NCBI GenBank assembly: GCA_900095095.1
Contig: FMBT01000437.1
Span: forward strand, 42,625-106,624
DNA length: 64,000 bases
Source: Fragilariopsis cylindrus CCMP1102
Taxonomy: Eukaryota; Bacillariophyta; Bacillariophyceae; Bacillariales; Bacillariaceae
Direction of reading: 5' to 3'
Part shown: positions 35,233 to 46,699 of the stretch, piece after piece
Numbering within the stretch: the stretch's first letter is position 1
How the letters are laid out: each line of letters starts with the position of its first letter
Translations under genes and position numbers: made by a program
The notes under the pieces: generated by a model
Seen by the model: the letters and a program-made list of their open reading frames with translations, nothing else
What the model was told of the DNA's origin: nothing
Databases searched by the model: none

Positions 35233-36423
35233 CTTTTTTTAAACACTAACTAACTTCGACACTTTTAGGTTTTTTATTTCTTTTCTTCAGGGTACAGTAC
35301 TACGCGCGTTGGAACTGGGAATCGTTGGAAACTGGAATTTATTTTGGAAACTGAGAATTTATTTTTTGAACTAGCAAATGCGCGCAGTTTACTGTTCCAT
35401 TTTATTTAGTATACTGATCCATTTTATCTCATTTTTCAAATTGTACCAGTGGCAATGGGCTAATAAATCAACAAATATAAGGTTTATAAAAAAACTACAG
35501 ATATAGATAGATAGCTCTTAAAATTTTGAACCAGATGAAGTATTTAAAGTAAAATTTTCCCTGTCATAATGGAAAATAATCTACCGGTGAGTAAGTAGTA
35601 TTTTTGGCCAAAATTGCTAGTGTTTTTTCACTAGTTAAATCATGTTAATTCAGCCTCTACTAAATCTCTACTAAAATCAATATCAGTTACCCTCCTGAAA
35701 CAAAAATAAATCAAGTTAACTACACCATACTCTTCCTTATATGTAATAGAATAGATTGTTACATTACTATTAACACTTTTGAGCATGCTGTCTTTGATTT
35801 ATCAGACACTCCATACAGTAGTACTTTTCTCATAAATTCACATTTTATCGCGTATTTGCTAGAAAAAAATTAAACTGGGAATTCCCAGTTTCCAACGTGC
35901 GTAGAGTACCGTATTACAAAAAGCTGTCTGATGAACCAGTTTATGACGTACATGTAAGGACTACTTCAGACTTAATAAAATACGTAGTTGGAAAGATTTT
36001 TGTACAGTACAAGGGATGCACTTGCAAAAATTTTAGAGTGTAATAGAAGTGGGAATCAATGATTGAATCGTCAAGGAAAACTACATGGTGTTTTTCTAAT
36101 GTGGTTGTTGATTTGACGCTCAAAAACATGGAGGATGATGATAAGGACCTAGAAGAATGTATATCCTAGTAAAATGCAACTCATATTTTCTATTCATATA
36201 AATTCTTAAAAGCGAGGGAATCTCAAATTGAATATTAATTTTCAACTAAGAAATGTAAACATCGTTGTTGACAATGCTTATTCTATTGCATTTTCCACTT
36301 TCTTAACGCAAGCGAAAACTGAAAGAAATACTGTACAAAAACTTGATTTCGTCGGAGTGTTCGCCGCTATAATGAACTACAAAATGAGAGATCAGCTTTT
36401 CTTGTCTCATCTTCAGTACAGTA
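35233..36423. other. Intergenic with a possible 620-bp inverted-repeat element
   Basis: No gene was found. Around 35291-35325 and 35876-35910 there is an imperfect inverted repeat of about 28 bp (GGTACxxTACGCxCGTTGGAA and a CTGGGAAT block), which could mark an old MITE. The flanks have no clear target duplication. Confidence 0.35.
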
Positions 36424-38943
36424 TCAATTGGTTGCGCTAACTTCTAAAGCAGCAAGTTGCTGTTCAATCTGGGCAACATATTCATCGATTCCGAGCTCAC
36501 CAGCTGCCTTTAAAAGCTTATCGTGTGCTTTTTGTTGATTGTTGGTTTCTTTAGTAATTGACTTTTGCTGTGACTTCGACAACTCTTTGCCGTCCTTCGT
36601 TGTAAGAGGTTTTCCATTTTCATCAAAATCTCCCCACTTTTCGGCGTTGGCACCAATCTTGAACCACTCCGATAGTAATATACTAGACTGTTGCGCTTTT
36701 CGCAAATCAACAGTGAGGCGATCAAACTTGGCTTGAAGTTTCGTGGCAGCAGCTTCTAGGGCCTTCTGACGTTTTTCTTCTACTTCTTTTCGGATTACTG
36801 TTGGGTCGTCCATTTTCCAGATTGAAGTATCTGCAGAATCTTCGATACGAATACCTAGATTTGCTAAGGTTTCATCTCGAACTTCGTCGCAATTTTTGAG
36901 AAAGTCGCCCGGACTACTCTTGGACTTAGCAGCGACACGAATCTGTTCCCGAAAATCAACAAATGCGTCAACAAACGGCGCAACAATTTCTTCTTTCGAT
37001 GACCCACCTTCGCCAGATCCGCTTTCTTCAAAGCCAATAATGTCGCTGCCCTGAACTACACCAAATACGCGAAGAATTTTGGTAATGTAAATAGCCACCT
37101 TTTTAATCAGAAGATTTTTGGGCTTAGCCTCTGAAGTAAGATATTTGTTACATTCCTGAATCAAATCCATTAAATGTTGGATGACGTCGAAAGTCTTAAA
37201 ATTATCAAGGAGTGAGGCGTGGATTTTCACTTGAGATGAATTGAGCGTCGCCAAAAGTACGCGATCGGCAGGTGTAACGCCCTGTTCTTCTTGAACGAAG
37301 TCATTGCGGAGAACAGACTTAACAGCCCCGAAGAAGTTTTTGAAATATTTCTCCTTTGCCTTAGCGTCATCAACCGTTTGATCACTATAATTCATTGACC
37401 TATCCCATGGTTGCATCAGGAACATCAATCGGAGTTGCCTTGGTGAATGTTCTTTCAAAGCTTGTCGAATTGTGATAAAGTTCTTAAGCGATTTTGACAT
37501 TTTCAATCCCTTAATATGTAAATGACCTGCATGGAGGAAGTAGTTCACCCATTGATTGCACTGATGATATGCTTCTGCTTGAGCCATTTCATTGTCGTGG
37601 TGCGGAAACATCAGATCAACACTATCGATAGGAAAGTAGAAGGATCAAGCGAGTGAGAACTTGTGACAGGGAAAATTGAACATTTGTCTTTCATTTTTCG
37701 ATCTTTATTTCACATTCTATTTCTGCGTCTGCTTTAATATTCTGATTCCCAAGACACGACACGACACAATGCGCCACATATGACACGATACGACACTTAC
37801 CCTCCACCGTGAATATCAATATTTTCACCGATCACGTCGCTTGCCATAACGCTACATTCGATATGCCAACCTGGTCGACCAGGTCCCCATGGCGATTCCC
37901 ATGATGGTTCTCCAGGTTTGCTAGCTTTCCATAAAGCAAAATCATTGTTGCAGATCTTTTCCGAACCACCCCCTGCAGTGCCCCTTCTCCTTCCGCCATT
38001 TCTTCGGCAGTTGTGTCAACTCCCGGCTTCAATTTACGATAATCGTAGCCCTTACTTTTAAAGTCAGTTGTGTGGAAATAAACACTTCCGTTAGATTCAT
38101 ACGCACATCCATTTTTGATAATTCCTTGGATGTAATCTACAATTTGGGGAACGTATTCTGTAACACGAGTTACCACATCTGGTTCTTTCACACCCAGCGA
38201 TGTCATATCCTCGAAGAACTCTCTTTCAAATTTTCGTGCGTGGTCTTGAAAAATCTTGTGATCAGTGACGCTTGATCCGTGCTCTTTGTCCAATTGAGCT
38301 GCCAATGCATCCCGACTTGCTCCAATCAATTCTTCGATGGTCGTTCCATCTTTTTGCTGAAGAACATCGTGAACAAGAATCTCAGTATCATTAAACTGAG
38401 TCGCCTTAAAGATCGCTACTTTCAATGCCTCCTCTCTTTCGTCAACCTGCTTTGTTGGTGTTGCATTCGGAAGTGGCTCCTTCAGTTCTTCTACCTTTTC
38501 CTCCAATTTTTGACGCATGGCTGTCATAGCAGTTTGTACGTATGTTTCGACCGATTTCAAGTCTTTTTGTTCCAATGCTGTTTGAGTGTAATCCTTGACA
38601 AGTTTATTCTGTCTGGCTCTTAAATGATTTTATCATCCACATCGGTGATATTCACTTGATAAAGTACATTAAAGTGAAAATAATCTTCCATGATACGTCG
38701 TAAGATATCGAATGTAAGGTACGCCCTCGCATGACCCATATGATTTGAATCGTATACGGTCGGACCACAAGTATACCAGGTTACCGTTCGACCCAATCTC
38801 GGACGGAATAAATTTAACTCGTCAGTGATGCTGTTGTGAACGTGCAAGTTAGGCAAATTGCTATCATTATCGGGTGGGTACCATCGAGCTCTTCCCTCAT
38901 TTTGGATTGGATCCTTGCACAGACCAGATGCACAAGATGGCAT
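36424..38943 (-). CDS. CARS: Cysteinyl-tRNA synthetase, two exons, two frame breaks
   Basis: A class I aminoacyl-tRNA synthetase charging tRNA-Cys. The first exon (38943-37801) has [20 protein letters not shown], with the zinc-ligand Cys and the HxGH-type signature (HMGH), then [11 protein letters not shown] lineage insertion of charged sequence precedes [20 protein letters not shown] and the block [20 protein letters not shown]. The intron 37800-37622 is in phase, and exon 2 (37621-36424) starts in [17 protein letters not shown] and carries the KMSKSLKNF signature. Single bases appear to be missing right after DKII (~38630) and in the G5 run near 37972-37985. With these the product is ~780 residues, similar to eukaryotic cytosolic enzymes. 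Both breaks lie in nearly invariant regions. Confidence 0.92.
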
Positions 38944-39709
38944 GTTTTTGTTTTATTTTGTTGTATTTTGCTTAAAGACAGTAAGTGTACGTTTTATGTT
39001 ACTTCAGTCGGCTCTTCTTAACGTACTTGTATTAAACCAGTACAATGAGTTAGTAGGCAGGGAATGTTTTATGTTGTCTGTGCTTCTAGTTGGAAAGATT
39101 ATGTGTATGTGTTATGTTTACATAAAAATTAGTAGGATAACAATGAATAAAGCCTGTACATCAACGTGAGATACAGTACGAAATTGCTCGATAGCAGTAC
39201 TGCCTGTACTAAATTCCTGGAATAGCCTAACGTTCACGGATGAAAAAAATGAAAAATACCTGTTACTACCGTGTGTAGTCTAGTCCTTCAGTCCATCCGG
39301 CAATAATGACTATCCGACTCCTTCGAATCAAATCAAATCAAAATAAAGTAAAATCACTGCTACTAACGTTAACGTTACTGTAACTTACCGCCAAACCGTG
39401 AAAAAAAAAAATAGTCCAATTTTGGGGGCCCCCAAAATATCATATATTTTGGTTCATGAATTCACCCCCCCCCCCCCCCAAAAAAAAACTTATTCTTCCC
39501 CAAATAATAATTAAGCACTGGTACTGTATGGTATGGATGGTACTAAAAGTATGATGATCATAATATTGGATTACTTACCTATGTTTTCATGGGGATACTT
39601 TGGATGCTCGAATGCACTAACTTGTTAGGGAAGACGATGGGACGAAACATAAAACATAGATAACGAACCAAAGAAGAACAATAATGTCGTGCTTATAATT
39701 GTCATCATA
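38944..39709. other. Intergenic with long homopolymers and a palindrome
   Basis: Divergent spacer between the CARS start and the oxygenase start. At 39423-39438 there is a GGGGGCCCCC palindrome flanked by AAAATAT. At 39464-39479 a run of about 16 C is followed by an A run. No gene was seen. Confidence 0.5.
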
Positions 39710-41367
39710 ATGGAACTATTTTATACTGCTCCAAGAAATACCGGTAGACATTTTCTGTCATTCGTGTTGTTTTGCTTCATATCTACCTTTATTACGACGA
39801 CGACTGTTTTCTGCGGAGCAGTACTAGGAGCAGGAGTAGGAGTAACTAAAAATTTATGCCACTTGTCTTTTTTCGGAAAGATCAAGAACAACAAAGTTAG
39901 TAACCCGAGTGATACAGCAAGTAAAACAAATTTAGTTCGAAAGATGAACACGATAAAGAATAATTCTACGTCCACTACTTGTTTGAATACAACCCAAGAA
40001 GATGACGACGACGATGACGATGACACAGTTATTGGTGGAGGAGATATCAACGAAAAGGAGAGACAATACCGTCATCGAGAAGCTCAACCGCAGCCATTAT
40101 CATCATCATCATCATCATCATCTACATATAATAAAGATACAAATGGAATTGATGATAAAGTAATGAAACAAAAATCCGCCTACAATGCATCACAACAACG
40201 ATCACATTTGATTCACGCGATTGAAGGATTAGATCGGTATCCTAATTACCTATCGCGTTGGGATGAACCTGATATCGAGTCATTGGAGGAGGCGCTAGAA
40301 GAAAGACTCGAACAAGTTAAACAACAAAAATTAAATATTTCCAACCAACGCAAACATATACAATCGGTTCTTGAAGAATTTCTTCAAGAATACCCAGAAT
40401 GGAAAGACTTCGTCAGAGAACCGTGTTGTTGGGATGATGTACGGAATTTATTAGATCCAAGAGCCGTCAATGCAATATTTCGATCCAAAATTTTTCGTAA
40501 GAGGAATGATGACCAGAATCTACGCAGTAATAATGACATATCCGTGAATGATGTGATCTCTGGAAGAATACGAATACCTATTGAATTAGACACAGAATAT
40601 CTTCAAGAATGGATAGAATATGAAATGGATGATGTTTATAGCTTCCCACTTCTTTCAGAGACTTTCTGTAGTAAATTGCATACATTTGTATCGAGTATCA
40701 TGTCATTTGTAGAAACGACACCTCGAATATCTAATTTCCCTGTAAGGATTTACAAGGATCTAGACTACCTCGGTCTGGAATGGTTAAACGATCTTATCTT
40801 CAATTTGATTTTACGACCTATATCTGCGCAACTCTACAAGGAAACCGAGTTGATTGGTGGTGATCTTGACTGGAGAACAGGTTATATTGCGTCCTATAGT
40901 GGCGATCCTACGAGTTCAAAGCCTCGTCAACGTCTTGTCCCGCATACAGATGACGCAGAAGTGAGTACAATATTCTTAATATGAAAAATGAATAAACGGC
41001 TTCCTACACACTTAAAAGTAACCTCACAGTTTTTTCACTTTTCTCTTCTCACTATTCTAACAAGGTGACACTAAATATTTGTTTAGGTGACAAGTTTGTT
41101 GGCGGGAATCTGAATTTTTGGGGTGTTCGAGGGGATGCCACAGCAGGAAAATTTCTTGGTGAATATCAACCTGAGATTGGAAGAGCAGTGATCCATTCAG
41201 GAAGGCACCTTCATGAAGTTACTGAGATAACAGCAGGAGATAGATTTGCTTATATACAATGGGCACGCAGTTGGGGTGCAAGTAGAAAAAATTGTCCCTG
41301 TTGCTGGTTAAATCGTCGTCAATATCAGAATGGCGACTCCTGTGTATGCGGACAGAAGTGGAACTAA
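39710..41367 (+). CDS. 2-oxoglutarate/Fe(II)-dependent oxygenase (OGFOD2/prolyl-hydroxylase-like)
   Basis: Exons are 39710-40960 and 41065-41367 (GTGAGT...CAAG), in phase, 517 residues. The N-terminus has a hydrophobic signal-like segment (FLSFVLFCFISTFITTTTVF) followed by low-complexity Asp and Ser runs. The catalytic part has LVPHTDDAE (HxD iron ligands), VTLNICLGDKFVGGNLNFWG, then AVIHSGRHLHEVTEITAGDR, with the distal His and the 2-oxoglutarate-binding Arg. A Cys-rich tail (NCPCCWLNRRQYQNGDSCVC) follows and may bind zinc. The jelly-roll signature is clear; the substrate is unknown. The signal-like start suggests the secretory pathway. Confidence 0.82.
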
Positions 41368-42208
41368 TGAAAGGAATAATAACGTTACTTCGATGCCAGA
41401 AAAACATACTATAAAATCATAAAATTTAAAAAAATCATTGATTTAAGGTATTCAGTTAGTGTCAATATATAGACAGGACAAGAAGCCATGAAAGCTGGTT
41501 TCAAACCAGTAGGGGAACTTGGTTCATCTTTAAAGATATATTCCTCCTTCTGTTTGATAACGTCCATCAGCGCAACAAGCACTTTTTCTTTAGGTAGTTC
41601 ATTCAGTGACATCTTAAACATAGCCCAGCCCGTATTACTTTATTATGAAGGAGTAGAGACATTGAAAAAGGTGCAAGAAGAAAATAGAATATAGTGTTGA
41701 ATGTTGCTCGGCATGAATTTTAACCTGTACAACTTTCACCGTGTACAGCTAAGTTAGTCACAAAGTGCTGTACACAGTAGTATTGTACAAAATATGCTAC
41801 TGTACTACGTAATTCAAAATAAACAACTAGTTCTGTACTACCAGTACATGAATAACGTTATATGACATTAACATTAAAGACGAAAACAACAACGTGAAAC
41901 GAAAATTGAATGTAACAAATAATAAATAAAAATGATCTAATAATAATAAGCAAAATAAAAACCTCGGGGGACATTGCATTGGGGCAAAAATACAACTTGA
42001 AATAGCGTCCGTCCTGTCGTCAAACCAAACCAAAACAGATACTTGTACCACTGAATTTCTTCCATAAAAAATAGATAGAAGAAACCTTTGAATGGTGACG
42101 GAGAGATAATTTTATATAACTTTCTTGGGTACTTGTAAGACCGTCAATTCATCGACTTTAAGTATCATCAGATTTTAGAATTCAACGCAACAGTACATCT
42201 TAAATATA
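41368..42208. other. Intergenic; only weak small frames
   Basis: A 70-codon minus-strand frame (41409-41621, MFKMSLNELPKEKVLVALMD) and an overlapping plus-strand frame (41488-41694) exist, but neither is recognisable and they overlap each other. I leave both uncalled. Confidence 0.4.
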
Positions 42209-44383
42209 ATGGCAGACGCGGCTAGATCCCAGCGACAGTCGGCGTTGGAAGAAAAGAAAAAGCGTCTTGAAGAACTCAAAGCTCGGCGACAACAGAGAAC
42301 AACAAATAATGCCAGTACCCAGGATGTGGCAAATGCCAAGATAGCAGCATCGACTAATTTGGATGATTATATCGAAGGATTACTCAAAGTTCCAGCTACG
42401 GCAGCTTCGTCACAACCAACTGCTGCGGGGTTATATCAACCAATAGCGAGATGATCCCATCAATGGGATCTTCGGCTCTAACGGAAAATGGATCTATAAA
42501 TTCAGACTCGAAAAATTCGGAACCGATGACGTCCTCGTCCTTTGAAAAAATAGCGGATACGTCCATTCCAAATCGACATAACGTAGCTCAGCTGCCCAAG
42601 ACGGAGACGTTTGAAATGGGTACTCAGACAACATCTGATGAATTCCAACTAAGAATGACTTTGGTATTGAGGACGATCATCAACCATCGCCTACAGGTGA
42701 TGAATCGGAAGATCCAAACCTTGCCGAAGGAACGAAAAGTAATAAGTTACCGGAGGAAGAAGAAATTTCAGAAGAAACAGCAAAAGTCTTATCTACAGAA
42801 GAAATCGAGAAAGAACTGTCATCGGAAGCATTTTCGTCGTTTCTGAATATCACTTCGAAAAAGGTGGAGAGAGCTCTAGGGAGTGATTTACTGGCGAATC
42901 TATTAGTGGACTACGATGGAGGTATGAATGAAAAAGAAAAAGATTCTACGAAAATATCCGATGGCAGTAGATTCCTGGCGTCTAGACAAATATATGAATG
43001 TCCAAAATGGACGGCCTCTAGAGATATAACAGACATGGACTGGTCTCCGATTCACCGTGAACTAATGCTTTGTGGGTATCACATGCCTTCGTCAACGTCA
43101 AGTCTAGGGCAGCCAATCGGGTCGTCTGCAGTGAAAGTTGTTTCACCCGATGACACGCCCTCTGATTCTCTTGCTCCTCGAAATGGAGAGCTGTTATCGG
43201 ATGGTTTAGCTTTAATTTGGAATCTTGCGATGCCAAAACGACCGGAACATATCTTTACCTGTGGAAGTCCGATCACGACAACTCGCTTTCATCCTACAGA
43301 ATCAACACTCATCATTGGTGGGTGTCAGAGTGGCCAAGTTGTTGTTTGGGATGTACGAGCTGGGCGAATGCCCGTGCAAAAATCCATCCTAACAACAACA
43401 GCGAACGGAAACAGCAAAGGGCACACCCATCCGATTTGCGCTATGGAAGCGATTGAAGGAGGCGTAAGTTTTTTTTCTTTCTGCACCATCAATTGAATAG
43501 CCAAATACTTTTCTTCTGTGTATAATTGTCGATCTGTACCTGAACCTGAATATTGCTGTTATCTATCTATGTTTCTATCTGTCAACGTTAATTATATCAC
43601 TTCAATTCAACAGGCAGGCCTTGTGACCTCAGCAACAGACGGTCGTGTGAATTTCTGGTCTCTAGCTAATCTTCGTGATCCAGTCGAGTCTCTTCAGATT
43701 GGTGATAGCGTATCTTGTCTTGCTGTTGCTCCCGAATCTGGAAATCTTATCTGTGGAGATGATATGGGTTCTATATACACTGTGCAATCTCCCAATGCTT
43801 CATTAGGAGGAGGAGGAGGCCAACGCTCAAGGCGACAAGTACGTAAGCTCGATTGTGGCGACGAATGTCATTTTGGAATGGTAACTTCAGTCGCAACAAA
43901 AAGATTAAAGTCGTCCACGAGAGCAGGACTATCGAAAGGCTTCCTTCGAGGTACTGGTGAGTTATTTTTGTCGTCCGGCGTAGACTGGACAGTAAAATTA
44001 TGGGCACCCGCGTACACAGATAAGGCAATACTAAGCCTTGTGAGTCACTCGTACGATTATATGAGCGATGTGCAATGGAATCCTACCCATCCCGCCCTAA
44101 TAGCTACAGCATCTAGTAATGGAACTATCGGCCTATGGAACTTAGCTCATTCTATGGAAGAACCAATTACAGGTTCTGATGGTATTGTTGTGGAGCCAGA
44201 TGGTGGTTCTGGTCGTGGTTTGAACAAACTGAAATGGTCTCCAGACGGAAGAAGATTGCTAGCGGCGTCTGCTGATCGCGTTCACGTTTAGTTTTGTCGG
44301 AGGATGTTGTCAGACAAAAAGGAGATGAAGACTCTCGTATGATGAATCACTTGATATCTCGAGGGCTACTTGATCGAGAGTAA
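42209..44383 (+). CDS. DIC: Cytoplasmic dynein intermediate chain, two exons, three frame breaks
   Basis: Exons are 42209-43463 and 43614-44383. The N-terminus ARSQRQSALEEKKKRLEELK is the coiled segment that binds dynactin in DYNC1I proteins. An acidic linker follows. SSEAFSSFLNITSKKVERAL precedes the WD40 propeller, as in other intermediate chains. WD repeats include PKWTASRDITDMDWSPIHRE, TTTRFHPTESTLIIGGCQSG, SATDGRVNFWS and VQWNPTHPALIATASSNGT. Frame breaks near 42450, 42640 and 44288 are each explained by one missing base. With them the product is ~675 residues, the usual length. The chain scaffolds light chains and cargo adaptors of cytoplasmic dynein. Confidence 0.88.
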
Positions 44384-44569
44384 CCATGTTAATAACAAAA
44401 ATTAAATTGCAGTTTTTTTAAATTGTTTATTACGTCTATATATGTCTATATCTTATTAATTACGTGAGACTGTGACTAATAGATAGAAGGCTGGACGATG
44501 ATGTTGTCATTGTAATTGTGTTTTGTGTTTGTATTGTTGTGTCCCATCCCATCAAAAGAGAAACACAAA

Positions 44570-45276
44570 TTAAAATCGAACCATCTCCTCTTCGTACTCC
44601 TGTGCTAACCTCGCCGCTTGATCTTCGTATTTGGAAAAAACCTTGACAGGATCGCCGAGAGCTAATAAATCATGAACAGTTGTATCCTTTTTCTTTCTCG
44701 ACGATGACTTTTTTGTCGATGACGCAGTCCTATCATCGGATGTCGAGGAATCTAGTTTGGTCGATAAGAAGAAGGGAATGTCTTGTGGATTGGCAGTAGC
44801 CTGTTTAGGTAGGTACACAAAGTGTTCTATGTGCCCGTACATGATAATACAGTGGATATGAGTTTGCATGATAGTATGGAAACAGCTGCTGTTGTGAGCA
44901 TATCGATATTCAAATATAATTGGTGTAACATAAATCACGAAAGAGATAAAGAGAGAGAAAACGCGACACGGGCAACATCATCCCCGACACGTAGTACACA
45001 GTGGCGGCGGGGGCATGAAAGACGTTGATATTTCGATCACAAACCATCAGAATATGAAGATAAATTCAAAAATTAGCATTGACGTAACGTACCCATGACA
45101 TCTTCGATACTGTTGTCTAATGTTGATGTTTGATTTAGTGCGGCATTAAGTCTACCGAGCATCTTAGGCCAGTCTTCTCCCCTAGGATTATGCAGTATAT
45201 TGTCCCATTCTCCTAAATTCTTACGTAGAATGGTCGCTTGTCTAGTGAAGGTAGTTTGTTGTGAGTCTGCACTCAT
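44570..45276 (-). CDS. MED8: Mediator subunit 8-like protein, two exons
   Basis: Exons are 45276-45093 and 44826-44570 (GTACGT...CACATAG), in phase, 146 residues. Exon 1 is helical (TRQATILRKNLGEWDNILHN ... WPKMLGRLNAALNQTSTLD). After the junction come HFVYLPKQATANPQDIPFFL and STKLD. The layout (a helical N-terminal half, then a V-x-P...P-xx-IPFFLSTKL block) resembles Med8, a head-module subunit of the RNA polymerase II Mediator complex. The tail has a Lys/Ser-rich linker and ends in an acidic helix, EDQAARLAQEYEEEMVRF. The assignment rests on pattern memory only. Confidence 0.5.
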
Positions 45277-45542
45277 ATTTTTGTTTGCGTATTATTATGT
45301 TCCAGTTTGATGTTCAAATGTTCAATGTATCTAAACTTTAACCTTCCTTATAAGCACATGAATGAATCAAACTTATTGTGGCTATCTCATTCGATATCTT
45401 GCTGCTTTTCGGACTTCTTATGTTTGTGAACGGTACTGTCTGATTTCTTCTTTTGAACAACAATAACGACACAAGTAATTTACTTCGAAGCTGAAAGCTG
45501 AATGATTCAATGAAAGCCTTCATATTTTAACTTAAAACTGTC

Positions 45543-45841
45543 ACTAAATTAGTGACACAAAGACCAATAATTTAGCCTAAGTTAGGTACCAGACAATCCG
45601 CTCGTGATTCATTCCTTGTTATATTTTACCAATGTCGTAACACAGATCTATGGGTCTACTCTCTTCTGGAGCAGACAGTCTTCCGATTCTTCCTATGGTT
45701 GATTGTTGGGTCGTGAAACGACTCGGGACTGAATCATAGGTGAACTATGGTGGCGCTGGGGTCCGGCGTCAAATTTCCCTTTTTGAGGGGAATTTGGCTT
45801 CGAATCCGTGTGCTACTATGAATACTGAAAAATGCTTTCTC
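45543..45841 (-). repeat. B2 split direct repeat (299 bp), element 3' end
   Basis: Essentially identical to 46041-46339 in the same orientation. Its outer end is ACTAAATTAGTGACAC. Together with three flanking bases it forms a GTCACTAAATTAGTGAC palindrome. Confidence 0.9.
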
Positions 45842-45863
45842 TAGGAGTGAGGTTTGGTTGTGG

Positions 45864-46040
45864 GAAAGCATATACAGTAAGGTTACTTCAGTCGAGTCTT
45901 TTCGACGACATAGGTCAAATCTGACAAAGAATGAGAGTGTAATAGGTGTATACTATTTCACTCTGCCTCCGCCTTCCTTGCGCGTAGGTTGTACGCGCAG
46001 GAGGCGAATTCATCACTGCACTTGCTGGACCTGCGTGTCA
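45864..46040 (-). repeat. A2 split direct repeat (177 bp)
   Basis: Same orientation and nearly the same sequence as 55680-55856. It lies between B1 and B2, and 22 bases (45842-45863) separate it from B2. It contains an 8-bp inverted repeat, TGCGCGTA-GGTTG-TACGCGCA, at 45979-45999. Confidence 0.9.
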
Positions 46041-46339
46041 ACTAAATTAGTGACACAAAGACCAATAATTTAGCCTAAGTTAGGTACCAGACAATCCGCT
46101 CGTGATTCATTCCTTGTTATATTTTACCAATGTCGTAACACAGATCTATGGGTCTACTCTCTTCTGGAGCAGACAGTCTTCCGATTCTTCCTATGGTTGA
46201 TTGTTGGGTCGTGAAACGACTCGGGACTGAATCATAGGTGAACTATGGTGGCGCTGGGGTCCGGCGTCAAATTTCCCTTTTTGAGGGGAATTTGGCTTCG
46301 AATCCGTGTGCTACTATGAATACTGAAAAATGCTTTCTC
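46041..46339 (-). repeat. B1 split direct repeat (299 bp)
   Basis: Internal copy of the B repeat, abutting A2 at 46040/46041. A tRNA-T-loop-like GGCTTCGAATCC occurs in both B copies, but no tRNA fold is apparent. Confidence 0.9.
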
Positions 46340-46699
46340 CACAAACCAAAGCTACCGTAGGTGGCAAGGCCCATGATCGTGGAAAACCTGTAATCTAGAT
46401 CCTCAATAACGTGGGTGTGTTAGTCCGCGTTAGAGGCGGGTCTAGATTGAGGTACGAGTATATAATAGTCGGACTGAATGGAGGTTTTTCGTGTAATAGA
46501 AAATACTAGTGCTGGAATCTATGTAGTTCTAGAGTTGTTACTGACTAGGTTATAGATGTAGTATGTTGTTGATCATTACAGAAATTATATGTATTAGAAT
46601 TGAATGTGGTTATAAACGAATATCTTGCTGATGTTGTTCGACAGTGGCTAAGCTGTGTCGTGAAATCAGAGTATTGTTGTTGACGTCTTATGTATAGCG

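Noticed and set aside
41409-41694. Two small overlapping frames on opposite strands
   Set aside because: Neither resembles a known protein and there is no independent evidence for either.
9685-44290. Programmed -1 frameshifting at stop codons as a genome-wide rule
   Set aside because: Some breaks fall directly at a stop (ATT-TAA, CAG-TAG, GTT-TAG), but others (Sec6 7632, CARS G5 run, RCC1 34020, dynein 42640) are far from any stop. Homopolymer losses explain all of them more simply.
46290-46312. tRNA gene suggested by GGCTTCGAATCC in the B repeats
   Set aside because: No acceptor or anticodon stems can be drawn around it, and it is inside a retroelement repeat.
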